Positions 1 to 8,186 of a DNA stretch of 58,709 nt are shown here, piece by piece. Both the position numbers and the translations under genes were made by a program. The notes beneath the pieces were generated by a model. The model was not told the DNA's origin, did not search any database, and was given only the letters and a program-made list of their open reading frames with translations. Source of the DNA: CAIKZJ01 sp964626015 (GTDB lineage: Bacteria; Bacteroidota; Ignavibacteria; Tepidaquicellales; Tepidaquicellaceae); the NCBI GenBank assembly GCA_964626015.1, contig CAZVCC010000012.1, forward strand, positions 1-58,709, given 5' to 3'. The stretch's first letter is position 1. The number at the start of each line of letters is the position of its first letter.

Positions 1-128
1 GCAAATATTTTCTTTGTTGGTTTCAACGCATGCTTTGCAGTTGTTTTCTTGACAGCTTTTTTTACTGCTTTCTTCACTGCCTTTTTCTTTATAGATTTCT
101 TATCTGACTTTTTAATTTTTGTTGCCAT
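1..128 (-). CDS. Lysine-rich N-terminus of an unidentified protein (partial)
   Basis: The open frame starts at ATG 126-128 and runs off the left edge after about 42 codons. The visible residues are mostly Lys, Ala, Val and Thr, with repeats of the type KKAVKKAVKKAVKKTT. That composition fits either a histone-H1-like basic tail or a basic extension before a folded domain. It is the next gene after the hydrogenase hydA on the same strand, 54 bases downstream, with a strong hairpin in between. NADH-linked [FeFe] hydrogenases normally need a third, NuoE-like subunit (HydC) that is not otherwise in view, so this could be its start. That is a guess from context only, and no recognisable domain is present in the part seen. 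Confidence 0.5.
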   Translation of the reverse strand, partial: MATKIKKSDKKSIKKKAVKKAVKKAVKKTTAKHALKPTKKIF

Positions 129-146
129 AATATTTTATAATTAACT

Positions 147-165
147 GGGCGGCATACCGCCGCCC
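147..165 (-). terminator. GC-rich hairpin between hydA and the downstream gene
   Basis: A perfect 7-bp stem (GGGCGGC / GCCGCCC) with a 5-base loop sits in the 54-base gap after hydA. The T-tract after it on the minus strand is poor. It may act as a terminator, an attenuator or an mRNA-stabilising 3' end for the hydrogenase transcript. Confidence 0.5.
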
Positions 166-182
166 GTTTAATAAAATTTTAA

Positions 183-2102
183 TTAAGAAATAAACTTGCC
201 TCTTGGTGTATAGTGAGTATGAAGCAGTTTATGCGACAAATGTCCGCAGGGTCCTTCGGTGAAGAACTTCTCATATATCATCGCCACGTAAGGATTATCA
301 TGCGACTTTCTTAATTCCAAAGATTCGTCCTCAGCATAAATTGCTTTTGCGCGTGCTTTGCGGATATCCAGCGATGTCGGAATAGGCTGACCGCCGCCGC
401 CGATGCACCCTCCCGGACAAGCCATGAACTCTATAAAGTGGCATTGACTGAATATTCCGCCCGCTTTTATGTCGTCCATGATTTTCTTTGCATTTGCCGT
501 TCCGTGCGCTACTGCAACCTTAAGCGTTGCTCCCTTCAGCCAGTCCCAGTTTGGTACAAGATGTTTTATTAAATCAGGAACGGGTCCAACTTTATCGCCT
601 ATAGGCAGTTCTGCATACTTTACCCCATCAAATCCGCGTACAGGAATTACATTTGCATTTGCAAATATATCTTCTGCTTTGCTGCCCGTCACAAACTCAA
701 CAACCGAACGAATTGCAGCTTCCATAACGCCGCCCGTTGCACCGAATATTAAACCTGCTCCGGACGCATCGCCGAAAGGACTATCGAAATGTGTTTTTGG
801 CATTTCAGGTAAATATATTCCTGCTTCTTTTATCATCTTTGCCATTTCGCGTGTTGTTAAACCGTAATCTACATCCCTGTATCCCGACGAATCCATTTCA
901 GGTCTGTTGCATTCAAACTTCTTAGCCGAACAAGGCATAAGCGCTACAGATACAACATCTTTCGGGTCAACGTTAATCTGCTGTGCATAAAACGTTTTTA
1001 TGATTGCACCGAACATTTGCTGAGGTGATTTTGCAGAAGACATATTGTCAAGATATTCGGGATAGTAATGCTCAATGTATTTTACCCATCCCGGTGAACA
1101 GCTTGTAAACTGCGGCAGTGCAACGCTTTTGTCTCCGCCTACAAGTGCTTTGTATAATCTTATTATTAATTCTGTACCTTCTTCAATGATTGTTAAGTCA
1201 GCAGTAAAATTTGTATCAAAGACAGCATCGAAACCTATTCTTTTAAGAGCGGTATTTAATTCCTGTGTAAGCGATGTTCCCGGCTCAATTCCGAAACATT
1301 CTGCAATCGCCGCCCTTGGCGAAGGTGCAGTCTGAATAACTACATGCTTCTTCGGGTCGTCAATGGCTGCCCATATTTCATCCGATGGGTCATTCGCGTG
1401 TAATGCTGCTGTCGGACAGCGGTTAATACACTGACCGCAATTTATGCAGATTACGTCCGCAAGAGGTTTTTCCATGAATGTGCTGATGTGAGTCTTATCG
1501 CCTCTGTCGATCGATTCAAGCACACCGACTTCCTGAAGGTCAATACAAGTCCGTACGCATCTCTTGCAAAGAATACATTTGCTCATGTCACGGATTACCG
1601 AGTACGACGACTTATCCATCTCATAAGCCGGTTTGTCGCAGTGTCCGAATGTGTACCCGTCAACACCGTACTCTTCCGCAAGCGCCTGCAATTCGCAGTT
1701 ACCGTTCCTTATGCATGAGTAGCATTCACCGTAATGCTCTGAAAGCAGCAGGTCAATTATATGCCTTCTTGCTTTTCTTACCTGCGGTGTTGATGTTCTG
1801 ACTTTTATCGGTGCAGTAATAGGAAATGCGCATGATGCCTGAAGCGTTCTCATTCCTTCTACTTCAACCGCACAAACTCTGCAAACACCCGCAACGCATA
1901 GGTCGTCATGATGACATAATGTAGGAATGTGAACCTGATTCTGTTTGCATGCCTCTAAAATAGTGGTTCCAAGTGGAACAGAAACTTTTTTCTCATTAAT
2001 TTCAACAGTTACAGTCCCGCCTATCGTATTTGTGTCAACAGGTTTTTCAACCTTGAAAGGCTGCTGACTTGTAGGTGTTCTTAAATTTTTAGTCTTATCC
2101 AT
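183..2102 (-). CDS. hydA: [FeFe] hydrogenase catalytic subunit HydA (NADH-linked type)
   Basis: Catalytic subunit of a soluble multimeric [FeFe] hydrogenase, 639 aa. Cofactor sites run in order: an N-terminal [2Fe-2S] ferredoxin domain (Cys63, 74, 77, 91), a His-Cys3 [4Fe-4S] site (His123, Cys127, 130, 136) and two [4Fe-4S] clusters (Cys176/179/182/186 and Cys219/222/225/229). The H-cluster domain follows with motif 1 TSCSPGW (333-339), motif 2 MPCSAKKFE (Cys391) and motif 3 FMACPGGCIGGGGQP (Cys562, Cys566). A small-subunit-like tail ends LLHTHY. Motif 1 has Ser336 where the classic TSCCP has a second Cys. It starts one base after the hydB stop, so the two are translated as a pair. Together with HydB it should couple NADH to H2, possibly with ferredoxin by electron bifurcation; the bifurcation is inferred. 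Confidence 0.93.
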   Translation of the reverse strand: MDKTKNLRTPTSQQPFKVEKPVDTNTIGGTVTVEINEKKVSVPLGTTILEACKQNQVHIPTLCHHDDLCVAGVCRVCAVEVEGMRTLQASCAFPITAPIKVRTSTPQVRKARRHIIDLLLSEHYGECYSCIRNGNCELQALAEEYGVDGYTFGHCDKPAYEMDKSSYSVIRDMSKCILCKRCVRTCIDLQEVGVLESIDRGDKTHISTFMEKPLADVICINCGQCINRCPTAALHANDPSDEIWAAIDDPKKHVVIQTAPSPRAAIAECFGIEPGTSLTQELNTALKRIGFDAVFDTNFTADLTIIEEGTELIIRLYKALVGGDKSVALPQFTSCSPGWVKYIEHYYPEYLDNMSSAKSPQQMFGAIIKTFYAQQINVDPKDVVSVALMPCSAKKFECNRPEMDSSGYRDVDYGLTTREMAKMIKEAGIYLPEMPKTHFDSPFGDASGAGLIFGATGGVMEAAIRSVVEFVTGSKAEDIFANANVIPVRGFDGVKYAELPIGDKVGPVPDLIKHLVPNWDWLKGATLKVAVAHGTANAKKIMDDIKAGGIFSQCHFIEFMACPGGCIGGGGQPIPTSLDIRKARAKAIYAEDESLELRKSHDNPYVAMIYEKFFTEGPCGHLSHKLLHTHYTPRGKFIS

Positions 2103-2103
2103 T

Positions 2104-3300
2104 TTATGCTTCTGTTTTATTTAATATTTCATCTTTAAAGTTTTCAAGTATGGAAATGAACGAATTCGGACTCGACTGTCCCAGTCCGCATTTCGAGGCA
2201 GCCTGCATTGTCGTACCGAGCTCTTTCAGCTTGTTTATATAGTCGAAAGTAAACTCGCCTCTTTCTATCATTTCAACACCCTCAAGCAATTTTGTATTTC
2301 CTATTCTGCAAGGAGTACATTGACCGCATGATTCTTCGACGAAGAATTCCATAAAGTTCTTAAGAACCTTCAGCATGTCTCTGTTCTTTCCGAATATCAT
2401 TACAGAACCGCCTGTAGCTAAATCTTCGTATGCTAATGTTCTGTTAAACTTTGATGCATCAATGCATACTCCCGATGCTCCGCCAATCTGAACTGCCTTT
2501 GTATCTTTAGCACCGACTAATTTCAAAAGCTCGCTTATCTTTGTTCCCCAAGGAAGCTCATAAACGCCAGGCTTATCGCAGTCACCCGATACAGAGAATA
2601 ACTTCGAACCGCTTGATTTATCCGTTCCGACTTTTGCATACCAGTCGCCGCCTTTTGTAACTATATGTGCTACAGCTGCCAGAGTCTCTACGTTGTTTAC
2701 AGATGTAGGTCTTCCGTTATATCCTGTGTTAACCGGATATGGCGGACGGTTACGCGCTTCGCCGCGGTTGCCTTCAAGCGATTCAATCAATGCCGTCTCT
2801 TCACCGCATACATAAGCACCAGCACCCATTCTGATTTCTATATCATAATCAAATCCAGAACCGAGTATGTTTTTTCCAAGCAGATTATCTTTACGCATCT
2901 GCTCAAGATAGTCTTCAAGATATTTTCTCATATACTCATATTCTCCGCGCAAGTATACCATACCTAATTTCGAACCAATCGTAAACCCGCCTACAACCAT
3001 TCCGTCAAATACAAGCTCGGGATACTCCGTAAGTAATACTCTGTCTTTAAACGTTCCCGGCTCTCCTTCGTCTGCATTGCAGATTAAAAACTTTTCTTCA
3101 GCTTTCGCCGCTGCCGTTAACATCCATTTTGTTGATGTCGGAAATCCGGCACCGCCTCTGCCTTTTAATTTTGAAGACTTAAGTTCAAATAATATGTCTT
3201 CCCTCCCCATCTTTAATGCTTTTTTAATAGCATCACCTCGGTTATACTTGGAAAACAATACCGGACCTTTTCTTTCCTGTTTGCTAAATACTGGTTCCAT
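2104..3300 (-). CDS. hydB: NADH-binding NuoF-like hydrogenase subunit HydB
   Basis: Flavoprotein subunit, 398 aa, homologous to the 51-kDa (NuoF) subunit of complex I. It carries the FMN/NADH-binding glycine-rich segment GRGGAGFPTSTKW (47-59) and NADEGEPGTFKDR (75-87). Near the C-terminus lies the [4Fe-4S] site ESCGQCTPCR (Cys325, 328, 331) with Cys371. It lacks the N-terminal thioredoxin-like [2Fe-2S] domain and the C-terminal ferredoxin domain that many longer HydB proteins have. It is the first gene of the run, directly followed by hydA, and should feed electrons from NADH to HydA. A complex I NuoF role is unlikely because no other nuo genes adjoin it. Confidence 0.9.
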   Translation of the reverse strand: MEPVFSKQERKGPVLFSKYNRGDAIKKALKMGREDILFELKSSKLKGRGGAGFPTSTKWMLTAAAKAEEKFLICNADEGEPGTFKDRVLLTEYPELVFDGMVVGGFTIGSKLGMVYLRGEYEYMRKYLEDYLEQMRKDNLLGKNILGSGFDYDIEIRMGAGAYVCGEETALIESLEGNRGEARNRPPYPVNTGYNGRPTSVNNVETLAAVAHIVTKGGDWYAKVGTDKSSGSKLFSVSGDCDKPGVYELPWGTKISELLKLVGAKDTKAVQIGGASGVCIDASKFNRTLAYEDLATGGSVMIFGKNRDMLKVLKNFMEFFVEESCGQCTPCRIGNTKLLEGVEMIERGEFTFDYINKLKELGTTMQAASKCGLGQSSPNSFISILENFKDEILNKTEA

Positions 3301-3694
3301 TGATAATATAATTTTGATTTAAATTATTGTTAGTGTTCGTTCGATTTGATTTGTTATTTGTTTGTTCGAATTGTTCGTCTGAAGAATAGAATATATTAAT
3401 GTCTAAATGATTTTTCATTAAAACATTTTTTCCATAGCGTAGTATATACAATATAGGAAATGAGTTAGATAACAATTTTTTATTCCTCGGATTTATGTAA
3501 AATATAAATTACGTACACTTTTCTCAATCCAAAAAGATTTCCCTAAAATCCCGAATTTTCCCTGATTATTGTATAATCCTCCCTCCGTTCGTTCTGTGCA
3601 TTCCGATGCTTTTTATCCGGACTCTTTACTGCTCTGCCCCTTTCTCAATTTTTTCTTTCCTAAATATCCCCTAAATTGCATCAAATTAATTTAT
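3301..3694. other. Divergent intergenic region between hydB and ccmB
   Basis: About 390 bases separate the minus-strand hydrogenase genes from the plus-strand ccmB. It should hold both promoters, but I see no convincing TTTG/TAnnTTTG pair. The stretch around 3330-3390 is rich in GTTCG and TTTG words. A 63-codon minus-strand frame here (3284-3475) has low-complexity Asn/Thr composition and overlaps the hydB start, so I do not call it. Confidence 0.4.
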
Positions 3695-4363
3695 TTGTCA
3701 TTACTTAAACATACATATTCTATCCTCAAAAAGGATATAAAATCTGAGATTAAAAACAGATACGTCATCAATTCTTTATTGATGTTCGTTATTATCACAA
3801 TTTCTATTATCAGGTTTTCTATAGGCGATGAAAAGGTTGATGATACAATCCTCTCGGGACTGTTCTGGATAGTAATTTTCTTCACTGCTATCAGCGGTCT
3901 TTCCCGTGTATTCATAAAGGAAGAAGAAACTGGAACTTCGCTCGCACTGAAACTTTCAGCAGGCGCGACAGAAGTATTTCTCGGCAAGCTTCTTTTCAAC
4001 TTTGTACTTACCTTTTCGCTCAACATGGTTATCTTTTTTCTGTTCTCTTTAATCACTGGAATTCAGATAAAAAACTTCTTCGCTTTTGGTTTAACTGTTA
4101 TTCTCGGCAATTTCGGAATAGTATCTGCTTCTACTATAATCGCAGCTATAATAGCAAAAGCTAACTCAAAGGGCACTCTCTATCCTGTTTTAGCTTTTCC
4201 GATTCTTTTGCCGCTGCTTATTACTATGATTGACGCTACAAAGCTCGCAGCCGAAGGCGCACCGACAGGCGAACTTCTCGGTAACTTTCAAATTCTCATC
4301 TCATACACGGTTGTAGTTACAACAGTCTCAATTTTTCTGTTTAAATTCGTCTGGGAAGACTGA
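3695..4363 (+). CDS. ccmB: Heme exporter-type ABC permease CcmB
   Basis: Integral membrane permease of the CcmAB(C) heme-handling ABC transporter of system I cytochrome c maturation, about 222 aa with six predicted hydrophobic segments. The order is a short basic N-terminus (ILKKDIKSEIKNRY), paired helices, then a late PVLAFPILLPLLITMIDATK segment that resembles CcmB. The frame is open from ATG 3569, but the extra 42 residues are Ser/Pro/Phe-rich and unlike CcmB. I therefore prefer TTG 3695, which gives the usual family length of about 220 aa. It overlaps the next gene by one base. No ccmA or ccmC lies beside it, so its partners must be elsewhere. Start confidence is moderate, family confidence good. 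Confidence 0.75.
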   Translation: MSLLKHTYSILKKDIKSEIKNRYVINSLLMFVIITISIIRFSIGDEKVDDTILSGLFWIVIFFTAISGLSRVFIKEEETGTSLALKLSAGATEVFLGKLLFNFVLTFSLNMVIFFLFSLITGIQIKNFFAFGLTVILGNFGIVSASTIIAAIIAKANSKGTLYPVLAFPILLPLLITMIDATKLAAEGAPTGELLGNFQILISYTVVVTTVSIFLFKFVWED

Positions 4364-5103
4364 TGAAAAATTCCGATTTCTACAATGCATTGTCTGGAAA
4401 TTATGATAACATGCTCGGCTTTGAAAACGCTCTTCAAAAACGAAAGAATGTCTTAAACAAATTTATTCGCAGCAATTATAAAACCGCCATAGATATCGGA
4501 TGCGGTACAGGTCTCGATTCTGTCTCGCTTGCTTTGAATGGTCTAAAAGTCACGGGTTTCGACACTTCAAAACTTATGATTTCTCAAGCCCGCAAAAATG
4601 CTCATCAAAGAAATTTGCGCATTCAGTTTATCAGTGCCCCATTCGATAAAGTTAATGTTTCGAAAAGCAAAAAAGCTGACCTCGTTGTCTCTCTCGGCAA
4701 CGCATTCGCCAACATTAAAGTAAGTGATTTAAAGAGTATCATTAAACTTACATATAATATTCTTAATGAAGGCGGCAGCTTTCTCTTTCAGGTTCTTAAT
4801 TATGATTTAATTAGAAAAGAAAATAAAAGAATTGTTAACATAACTTCCAAAAACGAAAAGACATTCATTCGCTTCTACGATATAGAAAAGAAACTGCTCA
4901 GGTTCAACATCCTCATTGTAAGCAGCAAAGATTCTTCTGACTATAACTTAATATCCACACAACTTTATGAGCATAATAAAACCTGGTTCAGCAGTGCCCT
5001 TAAAAATTCCGGATTCAAAAAGATTAAATACTTCGGTGATTTCGCCGGAAGTCCTTTCAACGTTAACAAATCCAAAGACCTTATTATACTCGCCGAGAAA
5101 TAA
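4363..5103 (+). CDS. Class I SAM-dependent methyltransferase
   Basis: Small methyltransferase of 246 aa with motif I AIDIGCGTGLD (42-52), the acidic end of beta-2 in TGFDTS (64-69) and a post-motif segment ADLVVSLGNAFANI. This is a UbiE/Methyltransf_11/25-like Rossmann fold. The start codon overlaps the ccmB stop (ATGA), so the two genes are translationally coupled. Nothing in the sequence fixes the substrate, and the link to ccmB may be only transcriptional. It converges on the PIG-L gene with a 3-base gap and no visible terminator. Confidence 0.8.
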   Translation: MKNSDFYNALSGNYDNMLGFENALQKRKNVLNKFIRSNYKTAIDIGCGTGLDSVSLALNGLKVTGFDTSKLMISQARKNAHQRNLRIQFISAPFDKVNVSKSKKADLVVSLGNAFANIKVSDLKSIIKLTYNILNEGGSFLFQVLNYDLIRKENKRIVNITSKNEKTFIRFYDIEKKLLRFNILIVSSKDSSDYNLISTQLYEHNKTWFSSALKNSGFKKIKYFGDFAGSPFNVNKSKDLIILAEK

Positions 5104-5106
5104 TAT

Positions 5107-5796
5107 CTAATAGCTAATCTGTACTACGTCTAAAACTCTAAACGTCTCCGAATATTTATAATCATTCGACGCATTCCCTATGTTTTCTTTAAAGAACTTC
5201 GCAAAGCTCTCAAAGTTTGGAAACTGCGACTTGAACGATTTTAACACGTCTAATTTAAAATCTATCTGAGCAGTAATATCAACGGTTAAATTAGGCTTGC
5301 TCGTTCCGAAGAAATATAACTTATCGACCCTGTGTTTACCGTTCTTGTCAGGATAGATAAAATCATTCTTAGCTGCAAATACAGCATCAAACACAGCCAT
5401 GGAAATATTCCTGTGATCCCTATGGTTCAAATTTATATTGTCAAAATCCATATTAGCAGGGTCAAACGTAAACACTACCTCAGGTCTTATTTCCTTAATT
5501 ATTAAAGTCAGCTTCTCCCTCAGCGATTCATTGTATTCCAGAAATCCATCCTTAAACCCGAGGAAGTGTATTTCTTTTACACCGACTTTCCTCGCTGCTT
5601 CTTGCGCTTCTTTTTTTCTTATTTCGATTCTTTCCTTCGCCGATAACGATTTCGTCTTGAATCCGTTTTCACCGTTTGTAGCTATTACGTAATGAACTTC
5701 ATATCTCTTCTTTATAAAATTTCTCAATGTAACTGGGCACCCGAATTCTATATCGTCTGGATGCGCACCAACAGCTAATATATTTTTCTTCTTCAT
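5107..5796 (-). CDS. PIG-L/LmbE family zinc-dependent deacetylase
   Basis: 229-aa metal-dependent amidohydrolase of the PIG-L fold. The signature AHPDDIEFGC is at 11-20, with His12 and Asp15 as likely zinc ligands and Asp14 as likely base. The third-ligand motif NHRDHRN is at 124-130. The family includes GlcNAc-PI deacetylase, MshB and BshB, which remove N-acetyl groups from amino sugars. The BshB1 branch, which acts in bacillithiol synthesis in Bacteroidota, is a plausible identity, but no bshA or bshC is nearby to support it. It is monocistronic and transcribed away from a 434-base intergenic region. Confidence 0.85.
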   Translation of the reverse strand: MKKKNILAVGAHPDDIEFGCPVTLRNFIKKRYEVHYVIATNGENGFKTKSLSAKERIEIRKKEAQEAARKVGVKEIHFLGFKDGFLEYNESLREKLTLIIKEIRPEVVFTFDPANMDFDNINLNHRDHRNISMAVFDAVFAAKNDFIYPDKNGKHRVDKLYFFGTSKPNLTVDITAQIDFKLDVLKSFKSQFPNFESFAKFFKENIGNASNDYKYSETFRVLDVVQISY

Positions 5797-6230
5797 ACTC
5801 TTTTATTTGAACAAAGATAAACATTTTAAAAACAAAAATATTCTTACATTTTATTACATTTTTCAAGTATACCTCATGATATTTACAAGAAATATTATAA
5901 TGCTTGTCTATGTAAATTAATGACATCAATAACATAATGAATGAGCATAATTAACGTCAATAATTGATCTTGACATATTAAAATATCAAAAACAGCAATT
6001 TTTATCATTTCACTTACATTCTAACTTCACTTCAAATTCACTGAAATTAGGTATAAATTAACCATTTCTTAGGCTTAACTTGGCTTTGTACCTGATTCAG
6101 CTATTATTCCACACGGTTCATTTCATAATCCGTTTTCGGACTGTCTTTTAAATACTTAATCTTGTTTTATTTTACTATTTTTATATTTTGTTATTCAAAA
6201 TTGCTCTCTCTATATAACCGTTAATAAATT
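5797..6230. other. Divergent intergenic region before the plsC-kdsB-pyrG run
   Basis: This 434-base AT-rich gap lies between the minus-strand deacetylase and the plus-strand operon beginning at 6231, so both promoters are expected here. I found no open frame of useful length, no strong hairpin and no exact TAnnTTTG box. A near match (TATATTTTG) lies close to 6191. Confidence 0.4.
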
Positions 6231-6773
6231 ATGAGAATTAAAAAGGAAGATACTTTAGCGCTCGTTATAGATTTTCAGGAAAGATTGTTTCCTTTCATCT
6301 ATGAAAACGAAAAACTTACTAAGAATGCTGTTAAACTAATTCAGGGTCTCAAAGCTCTCGATATTAAGATTCTCGTCACTCAGCAATACACAAAAGGTCT
6401 TGGCGGAACGTCAAAGGAAATATCCGATGCAATTGGCAATTATCAGCACATCGAAAAGGGTTCTTTCAGTTGCTGCGGTTCCGACGAAGTCTGTACATCT
6501 CTTAAGAATCACGGTAAAAAGAATATTATCGTATTCGGTATAGAATCCCATGTTTGCGTTCTCCAGACCGTAATCGACCTTATTGCTATGGGGTACCAGC
6601 CCGTTTTAATCGAAGACTGCGTCTCTTCCCGTAACCCGAATGATAAAAAGATTGCTATCGAAAGAATGAGACAGGAAGGTGCAATAATCTCGACTTATGA
6701 ATCCATCTTGTTTGAGCTCTGTGTCGTTTCAGGTACCGAAACTTTTAAAGCTATTTCTAAAATTGTAAAGTAA
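6231..6773 (+). CDS. Isochorismatase-family cysteine hydrolase
   Basis: 180-aa member of the isochorismatase/nicotinamidase-like fold (YcaC type). The likely catalytic triad is Asp14 in ALVIDFQ, Lys76 in HIEKGSFS and Cys109 in GIESHVCVLQT. A cis-peptide typical of the family would precede the Cys. The substrate cannot be read from the sequence. It opens a tightly packed plus-strand run; the next gene begins 4 bases after its stop. Nicotinamidase (PncA) is less likely because the PncA metal-binding D-x-H motif after the first catalytic Asp is not evident. Confidence 0.82.
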   Translation: MRIKKEDTLALVIDFQERLFPFIYENEKLTKNAVKLIQGLKALDIKILVTQQYTKGLGGTSKEISDAIGNYQHIEKGSFSCCGSDEVCTSLKNHGKKNIIVFGIESHVCVLQTVIDLIAMGYQPVLIEDCVSSRNPNDKKIAIERMRQEGAIISTYESILFELCVVSGTETFKAISKIVK

Positions 6774-6777
6774 TATT

Positions 6778-7458
6778 TTGAACATTCTCAGGCTGACATT
6801 AATCATTCTTTCATCAGTCGTTCTTTCAACGCTGTCTATTCTTGTCACCCCGCTAAATTTCTACAAAGGCATTGGCACATACTATGTTTACAGAACTTTT
6901 GCACGCACCCTATTATTTATCTCGGGTGTAAAGCTTAACGTTAACAGCAAAACAAATATTGATAAGAATAAACAATACATAGTCGTCTCTAATCACTTAA
7001 GCTATCTCGATATTCCCGTTTTGATGGTGGCACTAAAAAGCAACATAAGGTTTATTTATAAGAAATCACTAACGAATATTCCTATCTTCGGTTGGGCTAT
7101 GTTTCTCGGAGGTTACGTCCCAATCGACCGCAGCAACGCGCGCAACGCTATCGAGTCTCTGAAGAAAGCCGCACTCAGAATGAAAAACGGTTTCTCTATT
7201 GCCATCTTTCCCGAGGGGACACGCAGCATAACAGGCATCACTGGTGAGTTCAAGAAAGGTATATTTATGCTCGCCGATTTCGCTGAAGCAGAGATTCTCC
7301 CTGTTTCAATCTCAGGCACAAATAAAGTTCTTCCTAAAGATAGTTTTAAAATTACTCCGGGAAAAGTAAACGTAGTAATTAACGAACCAATGACGTTCAA
7401 AAAGGATAAGGATTTCCTGAATGAGGTCAGAAATAAAATTGTTGATAATATTATATGA
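6778..7458 (+). CDS. plsC: 1-acyl-sn-glycerol-3-phosphate acyltransferase
   Basis: Membrane-associated acyltransferase, 226 aa, that makes phosphatidic acid from lysophosphatidic acid in phospholipid synthesis. It has an N-terminal hydrophobic helix (about 5-25). The catalytic block NHLSYLD (72-78) matches the family NHxSxxD. The glycerophosphate-binding block FPEGTRS (144-150) and a conserved GYVPIDR (112-118) follow. The start is TTG 6778, 4 bases after the upstream stop. It overlaps kdsB by 4 bases (ATGA), so phospholipid and LPS precursor genes are coupled. Confidence 0.88.
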   Translation: MNILRLTLIILSSVVLSTLSILVTPLNFYKGIGTYYVYRTFARTLLFISGVKLNVNSKTNIDKNKQYIVVSNHLSYLDIPVLMVALKSNIRFIYKKSLTNIPIFGWAMFLGGYVPIDRSNARNAIESLKKAALRMKNGFSIAIFPEGTRSITGITGEFKKGIFMLADFAEAEILPVSISGTNKVLPKDSFKITPGKVNVVINEPMTFKKDKDFLNEVRNKIVDNII

Positions 7459-8186
7459 ATAAAATTATTGGTGTAATACCCGCAAGATACGCTTCTACTC
7501 GTTTTCCCGGAAAGCCGCTTGCTTTGATTAACGGCAAATCAATGATTAGAAGAGTTTACGAACAGGCGTTTTACTCTAAATATATAGATGATGTTATTGT
7601 AGCAACAGATGACAAAAGAATTTTAAATGAAGTTGTCAGTTTCGGCGGAAATGCCGTGCTTACTTCAAAGAGACATAAGACGGGCACGGACAGAATAGTC
7701 GAAGCAATTAAAGGAGTTAACTGCAATATTGTTGTTAACATTCAGGGCGATGAACCGTTCATTAAACCCGAAGTTATCGACTCTGCAATTAAGCCTCTGC
7801 TGTATGACAGCAAGCTCAATATCTCGACTCTCGCATTTCCATTTACAGAAAATGTTAACGATGAAAACAAAGTCAAGGTTGTATTTGATAATAACTTCAA
7901 TGCATTGTACTTCTCAAGATCCGTAATCCCGAATAACTCAAGAAATTCGTCGAATATCATTTATTACAAACATCTTGGTCTGTATGTTTACAGAAAGAAT
8001 TTCCTTATCAGGTTTAGCAAAGTGAAACAATCTGAATTGGAAAAATCTGAAAAGCTTGAACAGCTAAGGATTTTAAGCATGGGCGAGAAAATTAAAGTTG
8101 TTGTTACTAAATATGATTCTATTTCTATCGATACACCAAATGATTTTAAAAATGCTTTACATTATTTAAATACAAAGGGTAAATAA
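7455..8186 (+). CDS. kdsB: 3-deoxy-manno-octulosonate cytidylyltransferase (CMP-Kdo synthetase)
   Basis: Cytosolic enzyme, 243 aa, that activates Kdo with CTP to CMP-Kdo for the LPS inner core. The N-terminal nucleotide-binding signature is IPARYASTRFPGKPL (8-22), followed by VVNIQGDEPF, which holds the metal-binding Asp. Length fits the family (about 245 aa). It is overlapped by plsC upstream, and its stop shares one base with the pyrG start. The kdsB-pyrG pairing puts CTP supply next to a CTP consumer, and its presence supports an LPS-bearing outer membrane. Confidence 0.93.
   Translation: MNKIIGVIPARYASTRFPGKPLALINGKSMIRRVYEQAFYSKYIDDVIVATDDKRILNEVVSFGGNAVLTSKRHKTGTDRIVEAIKGVNCNIVVNIQGDEPFIKPEVIDSAIKPLLYDSKLNISTLAFPFTENVNDENKVKVVFDNNFNALYFSRSVIPNNSRNSSNIIYYKHLGLYVYRKNFLIRFSKVKQSELEKSEKLEQLRILSMGEKIKVVVTKYDSISIDTPNDFKNALHYLNTKGK

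Noticed and set aside
469..1718. Several plus-strand open frames inside hydA
   Set aside because: They are shadows of the hydrogenase coding sequence; the opposite frame has complete Fe-S and H-cluster motifs.
3284..3475. 63-codon minus-strand frame upstream of hydB
   Set aside because: It overlaps the hydB start, is rich in Asn/Thr/Ser with no domain, and lies where the promoter should be.
5797..6230. Riboswitch or small RNA gene in the long gap before the operon
   Set aside because: No conserved motif and no stable hairpin with a T-tract could be recognised by eye.
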